A stretch of 64,000 nt of DNA from Acidobacteriota bacterium (GTDB lineage: Bacteria > Acidobacteriota > Terriglobia > Acidiferrales > UBA7541): positions 62,001 through 126,000 of the forward strand of contig JABCZD010000007.1 in the NCBI GenBank assembly GCA_013289855.1, in the 5' to 3' direction. This document shows positions 44,801 through 53,228 of this stretch, piece after piece. The translations under genes were made by a program, and so were the position numbers. The notes under the pieces were generated by a model, which did no database searches, was not told the origin of the DNA, and saw only the letters and a program-made list of their open reading frames with translations. Each line of letters starts with the position of its first letter. Within the stretch, counting starts at the first letter, position 1.

Positions 44801-44873
44801 GACGCCAATCGGGAGATTCATCCCGCGGAAGGCGCGGGATGGAGAAGCGTTGGCGTTCCCAGGAAATGCGTTG
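44801..44873. repeat. Long imperfect hairpin repeat, copy 2
   Basis: Same unit as 9797-9870: begins ACGCCAATCGGGAGATTCA and ends GCGTTGGCGTTCCCAGG. Differences from copy 1 are concentrated in the inner loop and just after the end. Confidence 0.75.
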
Positions 44874-44962
44874 CCGGGCAGAGATGGTCGCTGGCGCAGA
44901 AATGAGTTCGTGTGTTTGGGGATGACGACGGATTGGACGCGATTCTATACGGGAAAAGTATA

Positions 44963-44984
44963 TGACATGCTATCTCGCATGTCA
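44963..44984. promoter_or_regulatory. 8-6-8 palindromic operator upstream of the multicopper oxidase
   Basis: TGACATGC-TATCTC-GCATGTCA is a perfect inverted repeat. Two smaller palindromes follow, CAAGA-ACAA-TCTTG (44983-44996) and CTCTT-T-AAGAG (about 45009-45019). They lie 190-250 bases upstream of the ATG at 45213, in AT-rich sequence, and look like repressor or activator sites. Confidence 0.5.
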
Positions 44985-45212
44985 AGAACAATCTTGTTAA
45001 ATATCAAGGCTCTTTAAGAGTGTCAAGGATGTCCCTTCGGCTCGACAGAATTGTGGCCGGCGGAAACGGTGGTTCGCGGCGGTCTGGGTAAGTGGGGGCC
45101 AAGTGGCGTTTACGCGCCGTTCATGGGGCAGTAACACGAACAGGGTATGCATGAAGTGTGGGAAGGGGGTGCTGTTTTTTCTGCACAATCCAAACGACTT
45201 AACGGGAGTGTA

Positions 45213-47036
45213 ATGCACGGGCTGGTGGCTGGATTTTTAGCGGCAATGGTGTGGGCGATGCTGGCGGTTGGGACGTTGGCGCAAAGTAGCGCTGGTCCGG
45301 CGTGTAAGCGACCGGCTGCCGGTGGCGCGGTGGAAGAGCCTGCGGATTTGCGAAGCGAGAATGGCGTGCTGCGGGTGGAGCTGGCGTTCCGCAGCTCCGT
45401 CGATGCCGCGGGCCGAATGAACTTCTGCTACGTGGACAAGGACGGTCGCGAGTCCCCCAATTTGCGGGTGCATCCCGGCGACACGCTCATTCTGAGCCTG
45501 AAAAACGAAGCGACGGCAAAAATCCCTACCTCGGCCGCTCCGGTTATTACGTCCATGAATCACGCTGCACCCGGCGAGGTGAAGATGCACGAGGAAGCCA
45601 GGCTTGGGGCAAAGACTGACGAGTGCGCAGGCGGCGGGATTAAGGAGATGGCGGCAGGGCTGGCGTCCACCAACCTGCATTTTCATGGGATTACCGTGCC
45701 GCCGGTGTGCCACGAGGATGACGTGCTGCACACCATGATTCTGCCGGGTGATGCGGCGTTCGAATATCGCTTTCAGATACCGAAGGATGAGCCGCCGGGA
45801 TTGTATTGGTACCACCCGCACATCCACGGCTCGACGAAAGCGCAGGTGATGGGCGGGGCTTCCGGGGCGCTAATTGTGGAAGGAATCGAGCGGGCGAATC
45901 CGGAGCTGGCGGGATTACCGGAGCGGGTGTTCGTAATTCGCGACCAAAAGCTGCTAAATCCGAACGCCGCGCCATCGGGTGTAGCGAGTGGAGCGATACC
46001 TCCAGTGGTGCTGGACGCGGATGGCGACGTGAAGAACACCGGAACGGGCACGGGCAGGCCAGCGCTGGACCTTTCGCTCAATTTTGTGCCAGTGCCGTAT
46101 CCGGACTATCCACTGGCAGTGATCACCATGAAACCGGGGGAACGGCAGCTGTGGCGGGTGCTGAACGCCTCGGCGATCACCTACTTGAATCTGCAACTGA
46201 TATATGAAGGGCAAGCGCAAGCGGTGAGACTGGTAGCGGTTGATGGAATACCGCTTGGCGAACAGAGTCTGGGACGTAACCGGGCAATTTCGCAAAACCA
46301 TCTGGGAGTTCCGCCGGGCGGGCGAATCGAATTTGAGGTTTCGGGCCCGCCGGAAGGAGTTCGCGCGAGTCTGGTGACGCGCAGCGTAAACACCGGGCCG
46401 GGCGGGGAGAACGATCCCACGCGGCCGCTGGCAACGATCATTGGTAAGGCGAACGCGCCGGAGCCGCGCTCGCGATTGACGGATGCACCAGTCCCTCTGC
46501 CGCACGGGACGCTGGCGTGGCTAGGGAGCGTTACTCCGGTGCGCACGCGAAAGCTTTACTTTTCCGAGGTATTGCAGGATCCGCACGACCCGAATAGCCT
46601 AACCACATTTTTTTTGACGGTGGACGGTGAGACGCCCAAAGCATTCGATATGAGTAGCGACACTCCAAACATCGTGGCGCACCAGGGAGACGTGGAAGAC
46701 TGGATCATCGAGAATCGTTCTCAGGAGCTGCATGCGTTTCACATCCATCAGGTGCATTTTCTGCTGCTGGAATGGTTCGGATTAGCAGTGAACGAAGCAA
46801 TTTTGCGCGATACGGTGAACGTGCCGTACTGGGATGGCAAGAACCCGGTATATCCACGGGTGAAGCTGCGCGTGGACTTCCGCGATCCGAACGCGATTGG
46901 GCTGTTCCCATACCACTGCCACCTTTTGGAACACGAAGATTCGGGAATGATGGGCCTGATTCGCGTGGATCCTCCAACGCAGACCCATGGGGATGACGGG
47001 GCTAGATCCTCTGAGGCAATTCCGACGGTGAAATAG
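45213..47036 (+). CDS. Secreted multicopper oxidase (laccase-like)
   Basis: 607 residues with a signal peptide (about 1-24, ending LAQ). The four copper motifs are present: HFHG (His156), HPHIHG (His201), HAFHIHQVHF (His507) and HCHLLEHEDSGMMG (His568) with the type-1 Cys and axial Met. Such enzymes oxidise phenols, metals (Cu+, Mn2+) or bilirubin with O2 in the periplasm. ATG 45213 has CGGGAG upstream; an upstream in-frame ATG at 45147 would spoil the signal peptide. Operator-like palindromes precede it. Confidence 0.93.
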   Translation: MHGLVAGFLAAMVWAMLAVGTLAQSSAGPACKRPAAGGAVEEPADLRSENGVLRVELAFRSSVDAAGRMNFCYVDKDGRESPNLRVHPGDTLILSLKNEATAKIPTSAAPVITSMNHAAPGEVKMHEEARLGAKTDECAGGGIKEMAAGLASTNLHFHGITVPPVCHEDDVLHTMILPGDAAFEYRFQIPKDEPPGLYWYHPHIHGSTKAQVMGGASGALIVEGIERANPELAGLPERVFVIRDQKLLNPNAAPSGVASGAIPPVVLDADGDVKNTGTGTGRPALDLSLNFVPVPYPDYPLAVITMKPGERQLWRVLNASAITYLNLQLIYEGQAQAVRLVAVDGIPLGEQSLGRNRAISQNHLGVPPGGRIEFEVSGPPEGVRASLVTRSVNTGPGGENDPTRPLATIIGKANAPEPRSRLTDAPVPLPHGTLAWLGSVTPVRTRKLYFSEVLQDPHDPNSLTTFFLTVDGETPKAFDMSSDTPNIVAHQGDVEDWIIENRSQELHAFHIHQVHFLLLEWFGLAVNEAILRDTVNVPYWDGKNPVYPRVKLRVDFRDPNAIGLFPYHCHLLEHEDSGMMGLIRVDPPTQTHGDDGARSSEAIPTVK

Positions 47037-47190
47037 TATTCATCGGGTTGTCATCTGCCAATAACAACGGCCGTGTATCTACTTCCGGCACGCGTTTTGA
47101 TCCCGATTGCTACTCGCGCCTCCGCGTGGAGTGGCGCGCCCCGCGAAACGGCTTCAAGCGCACTAGATTATTCAGGAATAAGGAGATTTC

Positions 47191-48786
47191 ATGATGCGAG
47201 AGAAATTACGCTGGATAGCGGCGTTGCTACTGGCCACGAACCTGGGCATCGTTGCGCCTGGGTCAGCACTGGCGGCTGGACCGGAAGTAAATGCCGTCGG
47301 CGGAGCAGCAACATCGACACCGATCAAACACCTGGTGGTGATTTTCCAGGAAAACGTATCGTTCGATCACTACTTCGGAACCTACCCCCACGCGGCGAAT
47401 CCGAGCGGTCAGCCATTTTTCTTCACCAGCGGCGCTACACCGACCGTGAACGGGCTGACACAAGGACTGCTGGAGCGCAACCCAAGCACCGACAAGGCCG
47501 GAAACTTTTATCAACCGGTACGCCTGGACATCAGCCAGAACTACACGTGCGACCAGAACCATGATTACACTCCGGAACAGCAGGCTTTCGACAGCGGATT
47601 GATGGACAAATTTCCCGAGTTCGCGGCGACGCCGTGCCCTGCTAACCCGTATTCGGATGTTTCGGGGCTAGGCGCGGGAGTGGTGATGGGCTACTACGAC
47701 GGAAATACCGCGACGGGGTTGTGGAACTACGCGCAGAACTACGTGCTGAACGACAACTTTTTCGGCACGAACTTTGGGCCCTCGACGCCGGGAGCGATCA
47801 ACGTAATCTCCGGCATGACGGGAAATGCCGATCCCACAGCCAGCGCGACGGCCATCGCAGCCGGCGATGTGGTCAACAACTCGGTGATCGGCGATCCCGA
47901 TCCAGCGTATGACGATTGCAGCGGGACCGAAGTGGCAGGAATGTCCAGCACGAACCTGAACGTTGGCAATTTGTTGAGTGCGAAGGGCATTTCCTGGGCA
48001 TGGTTCCAGGGCGGTTTTACTCCGACCACGCCTGCGACCGCAAACGCTCCGGCAGCATGCGCTACCAAGACGCTCCGCATCGACGGCACGCCGGAGACGG
48101 CGTACAGCCCGCATCACAATCCGTTTCAGTACTATAAGTCCACCTCGAATCCCCACCACCTGGCGCCGACCTCCATCGCAGAAGTTGGCCACGACGGGCA
48201 GGCCAACCACCAGTATGATTTGAGCATGTTCCAAACGGCGGCGCTGGCGAACGGCCTCCCTTCAGTTACGTATTTGAAGGCGAACCGCGCGCAAGACGGG
48301 CACCCGGGCAATTCTTCGCCGCTCGATGAGCAAGTGTTCCTGGTGAACACCATCAACTTCCTGCAAACGCTGCCCGATTGGCCGACCACCGCGGTGATTA
48401 TCACCTGGGACGATTCCGACGGGTGGTACGACCACGTGATGTCGCCCATCGTGAACACCTCTGCCAGTACGGCGGACGGGCTGACCGGAGCGGGTCTCTG
48501 CGGAACGGGCGTCAATGCGCTCGCGGCACTGCAAAGCCGCTGCGGATATGGACCACGCATACCAATGCTGGTAATTTCGCCCTACGCAAAGAACAACATC
48601 GTGGACCACACGCTGACGGATCAATCCTCGGTAGTACGCTTCATCGAAGAGAATTGGGGACTTCCGCAAATCGACGGCTCGTTTGACTCGGTTGCCGGTC
48701 CTCTCACGAATGCCTTCAACTTCAACTTCCAGCGGAAGGCGAAACTGATCCTCAACCCTTCCACCGGGCAAGTTGTATCGCAATAA
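47191..48786 (+). CDS. Secreted phosphoesterase, phospholipase C / acid-phosphatase (AcpA) family
   Basis: 531 residues with a signal peptide (about 1-29). The metal-binding start FQENVSFDHYFGTYP (Glu54, Asn55) is typical of the bacterial PLC/AcpA phosphoesterase family. The nucleophile-containing FGPSTPGAINVISGMTG (about 193-209), the HAPTS-type loop and WDDSDGWYDHVMSP (about 408-421) supply the remaining metal ligands. It should release phosphate or a phosphorylated head group outside the cytoplasm. It is 154 bases downstream of the multicopper oxidase and is followed by a strong terminator. Confidence 0.92.
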   Translation: MMREKLRWIAALLLATNLGIVAPGSALAAGPEVNAVGGAATSTPIKHLVVIFQENVSFDHYFGTYPHAANPSGQPFFFTSGATPTVNGLTQGLLERNPSTDKAGNFYQPVRLDISQNYTCDQNHDYTPEQQAFDSGLMDKFPEFAATPCPANPYSDVSGLGAGVVMGYYDGNTATGLWNYAQNYVLNDNFFGTNFGPSTPGAINVISGMTGNADPTASATAIAAGDVVNNSVIGDPDPAYDDCSGTEVAGMSSTNLNVGNLLSAKGISWAWFQGGFTPTTPATANAPAACATKTLRIDGTPETAYSPHHNPFQYYKSTSNPHHLAPTSIAEVGHDGQANHQYDLSMFQTAALANGLPSVTYLKANRAQDGHPGNSSPLDEQVFLVNTINFLQTLPDWPTTAVIITWDDSDGWYDHVMSPIVNTSASTADGLTGAGLCGTGVNALAALQSRCGYGPRIPMLVISPYAKNNIVDHTLTDQSSVVRFIEENWGLPQIDGSFDSVAGPLTNAFNFNFQRKAKLILNPSTGQVVSQ

Positions 48787-48843
48787 GAATCGGAACGGAC
48801 ACAGCGCGGCTGGTTTTGCTTTAGGCGCGCTGATCACTGACAG

Positions 48844-48903
48844 AAAAAGCTCGCACCGTTTGCACGGTGCGAGCTTTTTTTTGACGGTGCGAGCTTTTTT
48901 TTG
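48844..48903 (+). terminator. Intrinsic terminator with duplicated right arm
   Basis: AAAAAGCTCGCACCGT (48844-48859) pairs with ACGGTGCGAGCTTTTT (48864-48879) across the loop TTGC, with a T-run following. The 20-base unit ACGGTGCGAGCTTTTTTTTG is then repeated exactly (48864-48883 and 48884-48903), so a second T-run follows. The stem could terminate transcription from both sides. Confidence 0.85.
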
Positions 48904-49007
48904 ACTTGCAGGCATTTCGGTGCGTGCAGCAGGGCTGCACCATCCCAGTTGACACTCGAAACGATTCCCCGCGCGGCGGTTTCTGCTCTACAATCCCTTG
49001 TATTCTC

Positions 49008-49904
49008 ATGAAAATCCACAAATTCACCAAGGAAGCGACACGCATCGCGGAGCCCTACCGCATCAGCAAAGGGAAAAAATTCCGTCTAACGGATTGGGAT
49101 GCCGCGGACGTCGGACACATCAATTCAAAAGAAGAGGCGGAAAAGCTGCTGGAACATGGCACGCAACTGCTGACTGCGCTCCAGCAAAAACTGTGGGCTC
49201 AGGATAAATGGGCGCTGATGGTGATCCTGCAAGGGATGGATGCCGCGGGGAAAGATGGCGTGGTGAGCCACGTGATGTCCGGAGTGAATCCGCAAGGCTG
49301 CGACGTGTGGTCGTTTAAGCAGCCGAGCACGGAGGAGCTGGACCACGATTACCTGTGGCGGGCGCATCAGAGGGTACCGTCCCGGGGGAAAATCGGGATT
49401 TTCAATCGCTCCTATTATGAGGAAGTGCTGGTGGTGCGGGTGCATCCGAAAATGCTCGCAGCGGAACACTTGGCGGAAGTCCTAACGAGGAAACACGTGT
49501 GGGAGCAGCGGTACGAGGATATCAACGCGTTCGAAAAATATCTGGGGCACAACGGCGTGGTGGTACGGAAATTCTTTCTGCATCTTTCAAAAGGCGAGCA
49601 GAAGAAACGTTTTCTGGAGCGGCTGGACGACCCGCAGAAAAACTGGAAATTCTCCATGGCGGATATTCAGGAGCGCGGGTATTGGAAGGATTACCAGGAA
49701 GCGTACGCGGAGCTGATCCAGGAGACGTCCACCAAGCACGCACCGTGGTATATCGTGCCGGCGGACAACAAGTGGTATTCGCGGTTAGTGGTGTCGGCGG
49801 CGATTGTGGAGACGCTGGACAGTTTGAAGCTGGAATATCCGGTGGTGGACAAGGCAAAGAAAAAAGAACTCGGGGAAGTCCGAAAATTTCTGGTTAAGGA
49901 ATGA
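49008..49904 (+). CDS. Polyphosphate kinase 2 (PPK2) family protein
   Basis: 298 residues. Walker A is GMDAAGKDG (residues 76-84) and Walker B lies in GKIGIFNRSYYEEVLVVRVHP (about 134-154). The lid helices contain ERLDDPQKNWKF, and the C-terminal APWYIVPADNKWYSRL matches family members. It transfers phosphate between polyphosphate and nucleotides, commonly ADP or AMP phosphorylation. The start at ATG 49008 begins the family sequence; the frame is open further left to 48906 through unlikely sequence. It follows the phosphoesterase gene after the terminator. Confidence 0.95.
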   Translation: MKIHKFTKEATRIAEPYRISKGKKFRLTDWDAADVGHINSKEEAEKLLEHGTQLLTALQQKLWAQDKWALMVILQGMDAAGKDGVVSHVMSGVNPQGCDVWSFKQPSTEELDHDYLWRAHQRVPSRGKIGIFNRSYYEEVLVVRVHPKMLAAEHLAEVLTRKHVWEQRYEDINAFEKYLGHNGVVVRKFFLHLSKGEQKKRFLERLDDPQKNWKFSMADIQERGYWKDYQEAYAELIQETSTKHAPWYIVPADNKWYSRLVVSAAIVETLDSLKLEYPVVDKAKKKELGEVRKFLVKE

Positions 49905-49937
49905 CCGAAAGCGAAAACCTTCTGATACGATGCCGCT

Positions 49938-50426
49938 ATGAAAAGGCGAACGTTGTTGCTTCAGTCGCTTCCCGCGGTAGCGCTACTGCCGGCATCAAGC
50001 CTGGCAGCGGCCCGTTGGGTGGCGTCGACTCTGGCCGCGTCAACCTTGGCGGGTTCACAAAAGAACGAGGACAGTGCTATGCCAACTAATTCCACGGTTT
50101 ACGAGCTGCGCGTGTATCACGCGGTGCCGGGCAAGTTGCCCGAGCTGGTGGCGCGTTTCCGCGACCACACCGATGCATTGTTTGCGCGACACGGCATGAA
50201 GAGTATTGCGTATTGGACGCCGCTCGATGAACCGCTTAAGGGCAATACGCTTATTTACATATTGCAACATCCCAGCCGCGAGGCGGCGGCCGCGAATTGG
50301 AAGGCGTTTCAGGACGATCCGGAGTGGATTCGGGTGCGAGATAAATCGCAGGAGAACGGGAAGTTGGTGGAAAGCATTGATTCGACGTTTATGGAGATGA
50401 CGGATTTTTCGCCACGCTTGGGGTGA
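49938..50426 (+). CDS. Exported NIPSNAP-family protein
   Basis: 162 residues. The N-terminus MKRRTLLLQSLPAVALLPAS has a twin-Arg-like start and a hydrophobic stretch, so it may be exported. The NIPSNAP domain (about 52-160) is seen in YELRVYHAVPGKLPELVARF and GMKSIAYWTP, with YILQHPSREAAAANW later. NIPSNAP proteins have no settled enzymatic role. It starts 34 bases after the PPK2 stop and is probably co-transcribed. Confidence 0.85.
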   Translation: MKRRTLLLQSLPAVALLPASSLAAARWVASTLAASTLAGSQKNEDSAMPTNSTVYELRVYHAVPGKLPELVARFRDHTDALFARHGMKSIAYWTPLDEPLKGNTLIYILQHPSREAAAANWKAFQDDPEWIRVRDKSQENGKLVESIDSTFMEMTDFSPRLG

Positions 50427-50527
50427 ACTGCGAGCAGTGCGGGACGCAAGGGAGCGCGCCTCGCCGACGCGGTCGACGTAAACGCAAGGCGGACGCTACA
50501 AAATCCCGACCCTCTCGCGTGGCGGCG

Positions 50528-51991
50528 TTATGGTTTGGTTGAGCCATCCGCGGGCTTTAGCTGCGTTGGCGACTCGGGCCGCGGGCCGATTCCGATTTCC
50601 ATCGCGGTGTTTTTTGGAAAGACCACGTCGCGACCGCGCGCGATGAAGTGGACGTAAATGGAACGGCTGGCGCCGAAGGCGCCCATGGCCATGCCGAGCG
50701 GTTGCGAACGGCTGAGGACGCCGACAACGAATCCGAGGACGCGGAAGCCTCCGGCGCCGCCTTCGCCGCCATTGATGGGATCGTCTCCCGAAGAAGCAGC
50801 GGCGAGCCCGATAGCGATGGCGGTCTGGAGATAACGCGTTTTAGGCGTTTGCGCTTCGGCTCCGCCTTCGGAGTCCAGTTTGAGATCCTGCCCTTTGCCA
50901 CTCTGTATGGCTTCCAGGCTCGAGGCAATTTTCTGCTCGATTCCATCGGGCGGGACGATTTCGTGGAAGACGATGCGCAGCTGACCGTTGTGCTTCAGGT
51001 GACGGGCGGACTGCACTTCCACTACGGAGCCTTTCAGGCGGCTGCCTTGCGGGAAAATGAGGTGTTCGCCATCGAAGAGCGGCCGGGATAGCATGGCCTC
51101 GACGTCATCGCCTTTTCGCGCGGTCGCGGAACTAACGGACGCGTTGAGGCGTGCGCGGACGGAGCTGCCATCGGGTGGCGGGGAGCCGAGGGCTCTGGCC
51201 ATCTCCAGGGTGAGTGGCTCGCTGCCGAATTCCAGCGGCGCCTGAAGTTCCGCGAAGTAGACCGTGCCGGCGTCGATGTACTGCGGATGGACGGGGAGCT
51301 GCGCGATCAGATAGCGCTTCGCACGATGGATTTTTCCGGGCGCTTCAACTTGCGCCACGGCGTTGTCCCACTCGTGCTTGGCTTGTTCCTTTGCTTGTTC
51401 GGCTTTCTCGGAAGCGACATCCTTGACGGACTTCTTTTGTTCCCCGCCGGCAGCGGTGACGAACGCAATAACCTCGCCTGAACCAGGGGTGACAACGGTT
51501 TGCATCGCGATATGTTGTCCGTTGGGGAGCACAAGCTGATCGAATTCGAGACCGACGTTGCGGGCGGGCGTCAAATCAGCGTTCAGCGCCTCCAGCGTGC
51601 GCTTGCCGCCAGAAACGCTTTCAAGTTGTGTGATTTTACCCGTTACTTCGGCTCCAACAGGAACCACTAGCCTGTCAAACGCGTAGACCGGCTCAACCGT
51701 GCGGCCATGAATGGCCTGACCGACGTTCGCGATCCTGACTTCTTTATCGAGGACCACCTGAATCGCCATACCCTTAGGTACGGTGAGGGATACCGTTTCG
51801 GAAGAGGGCGGGGTATCCGGTGGAAGGCCGGAAGCCGGGGCTGGTGTCGGCCGCCTATGCAGGAGTACAGGATCGGAATCGGCGGCAGGGGGCGGCAAAG
51901 GATCCTGAGGCGGATTTTGGTTTTGCGCTTGTGCCCAGGCGCTGCACATCGAGAAAAAGAGTGTTGCGCAGAAGATTCTCGATAGTGACAT
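50528..51991 (-). CDS. Secreted beta-rich protein with two TrbI-like domains
   Basis: 487 residues from ATG 51991, which has GGAG upstream; signal peptide about 1-23 ending WAQAQ, then a proline-rich linker. Two similar beta domains follow: about 75-185 (VPKGMAIQVVLDKEVRIANVGQ...VVPVGAEVTGKI) and about 270-360 (VRARLNASVSSATARKGDDVEA...IFPQGSRLKGSVVEV). They resemble the second half of the protein at 32714-33565. No enzyme motif was seen. Function unknown, probably periplasmic. Confidence 0.7.
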   Translation of the reverse strand: MSLSRIFCATLFFSMCSAWAQAQNQNPPQDPLPPPAADSDPVLLHRRPTPAPASGLPPDTPPSSETVSLTVPKGMAIQVVLDKEVRIANVGQAIHGRTVEPVYAFDRLVVPVGAEVTGKITQLESVSGGKRTLEALNADLTPARNVGLEFDQLVLPNGQHIAMQTVVTPGSGEVIAFVTAAGGEQKKSVKDVASEKAEQAKEQAKHEWDNAVAQVEAPGKIHRAKRYLIAQLPVHPQYIDAGTVYFAELQAPLEFGSEPLTLEMARALGSPPPDGSSVRARLNASVSSATARKGDDVEAMLSRPLFDGEHLIFPQGSRLKGSVVEVQSARHLKHNGQLRIVFHEIVPPDGIEQKIASSLEAIQSGKGQDLKLDSEGGAEAQTPKTRYLQTAIAIGLAAASSGDDPINGGEGGAGGFRVLGFVVGVLSRSQPLGMAMGAFGASRSIYVHFIARGRDVVFPKNTAMEIGIGPRPESPTQLKPADGSTKP

Positions 51992-52157
51992 GGCCATTCT
52001 CCACATCGAAACCCGGGACAGCGACCTTTTCAGTTGGAAGCCGACTCGAGGCTTTGGTGACCTTAGCGAATTGTAGTCGGCTGTGCGTTGCCATTCAACT
52101 CAGAATGGCTGTGCCTCGGAGGTTGTGTTAGCCGCACGCTTGTTAGCGAGGGTGCGA

Positions 52158-53216
52158 CTACAAGTGATCGGTGGATTCGCGGACGACTAGTTCGGCGGGG
52201 AGGAGGCGGCGCACTAGCGGGACTTCGCGCTTTTCTTCCGCGGCGGCGATGGCTTCGAGGATAATTCCTACGGCTTGCGTGCCCATGGCTTCCATGGGTT
52301 GACGGATGGTGGTCAGCGAGGGCACGGAGAGCGCGGCCTGCGCTACGTCGTCGAAGCCGATCACTGAGCATTCTTCTGGTACGCCCACGCCTTTTTTCTT
52401 TAGCGCGCGCAACGCGCCCATAGCAGTCATATCGTCGTACGCCATCAGAGCGGTGAAGCGTTTGCCGCCGTGCAGAAGTTCGGTAGTGATGCGGGCTCCG
52501 GCTTCGAAACTGGAATTGGGATCGAGAGATTCGGGAAGCTCCAAGATGCGTTTGGCGTCGAGAGTGAGTCCGGCGCGCTGCGCGTAGGCGCGGATGCCCT
52601 TCCAGCGTTGGCCGCTGCTGGCCAGCGTTCTGGGGCCACGGATGAAGGCAATGTCGCGATGACCGAGACAAAAAAGATGATCGAGCGCGGCGGCGGCGCC
52701 GGCTTCGTTGTCCGCGGCGACGGTGTTGGCGGTGTCGATGTCAATTTCGCGGCCCACGATTACCGTAGGAACCTGGCGGCGGGTTACGTCGGCGAGGAGT
52801 TTGATGTCCATCACCAGCCAGTTGGCGATGACGATTAGCGCTTCTACACGGCGGTCCAGCAACATTTCGAGGTAACGTTCGAAGCGGCGCGGCTCGTTGT
52901 GCGCGTCGGCTAAAAGCGAAAGCATGCTGCCCTGGTAGAGGGAATTTTCGATGCCACGCAAAATGGGCGTGCAAAAAGGGTCGGTGATGTCGAAAAGCAT
53001 TACGCCGACGACGTTCGAACGGCGGCTGCGCAGCGAACGCGCGAGAGGATTGGGGCGATAGCCGAGGTGGCGCGCGGCGGTTTCGATGCGCTGCTTGGTG
53101 TCCGCTGGAATGTACCGCGAGAGCGGAGCGTTGTTGAGGACGATGGAAACGGTGGAGGCGGAGTAGCCGCTTTCGCGGGCCACGTCGCGAATGGTCATCA
53201 CCGCGGGTTTGGGCAT
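52158..53216 (-). CDS. LacI-family transcriptional regulator
   Basis: 352 residues. The N-terminal HTH (TIRDVARESGYSASTVSIVLNN, about 8-29) and hinge helix (PNPLARSLRSRRSNVVGVM) are followed by a periplasmic-binding-protein-like ligand domain. The C-terminal region contains VIGFDDVAQAALSVPSLTTIRQP, typical of LacI members. Its start lies 12 bases after the end of the giant CRTAC1-type gene in the same direction, so it may be expressed with it. Sugar ligand and operator are unknown. Confidence 0.93.
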   Translation of the reverse strand: MPKPAVMTIRDVARESGYSASTVSIVLNNAPLSRYIPADTKQRIETAARHLGYRPNPLARSLRSRRSNVVGVMLFDITDPFCTPILRGIENSLYQGSMLSLLADAHNEPRRFERYLEMLLDRRVEALIVIANWLVMDIKLLADVTRRQVPTVIVGREIDIDTANTVAADNEAGAAAALDHLFCLGHRDIAFIRGPRTLASSGQRWKGIRAYAQRAGLTLDAKRILELPESLDPNSSFEAGARITTELLHGGKRFTALMAYDDMTAMGALRALKKKGVGVPEECSVIGFDDVAQAALSVPSLTTIRQPMEAMGTQAVGIILEAIAAAEEKREVPLVRRLLPAELVVRESTDHL

Positions 53217-53228
53217 TACGTCAGAGCC

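Larger units (their letters stand above)
44519..45212. other. Divergent gap of 694 bases rich in stems and repeats
   Basis: It separates lgt (leftward) and the multicopper oxidase (rightward). It contains a rearranged GTGCC-GTG-GGCAC stem (44559-44571), a long cruciform (44617-44672), the second copy of the hairpin repeat (44801-44873) and a cluster of operator-like palindromes (44963-45020). No gene was seen. Confidence 0.6.
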
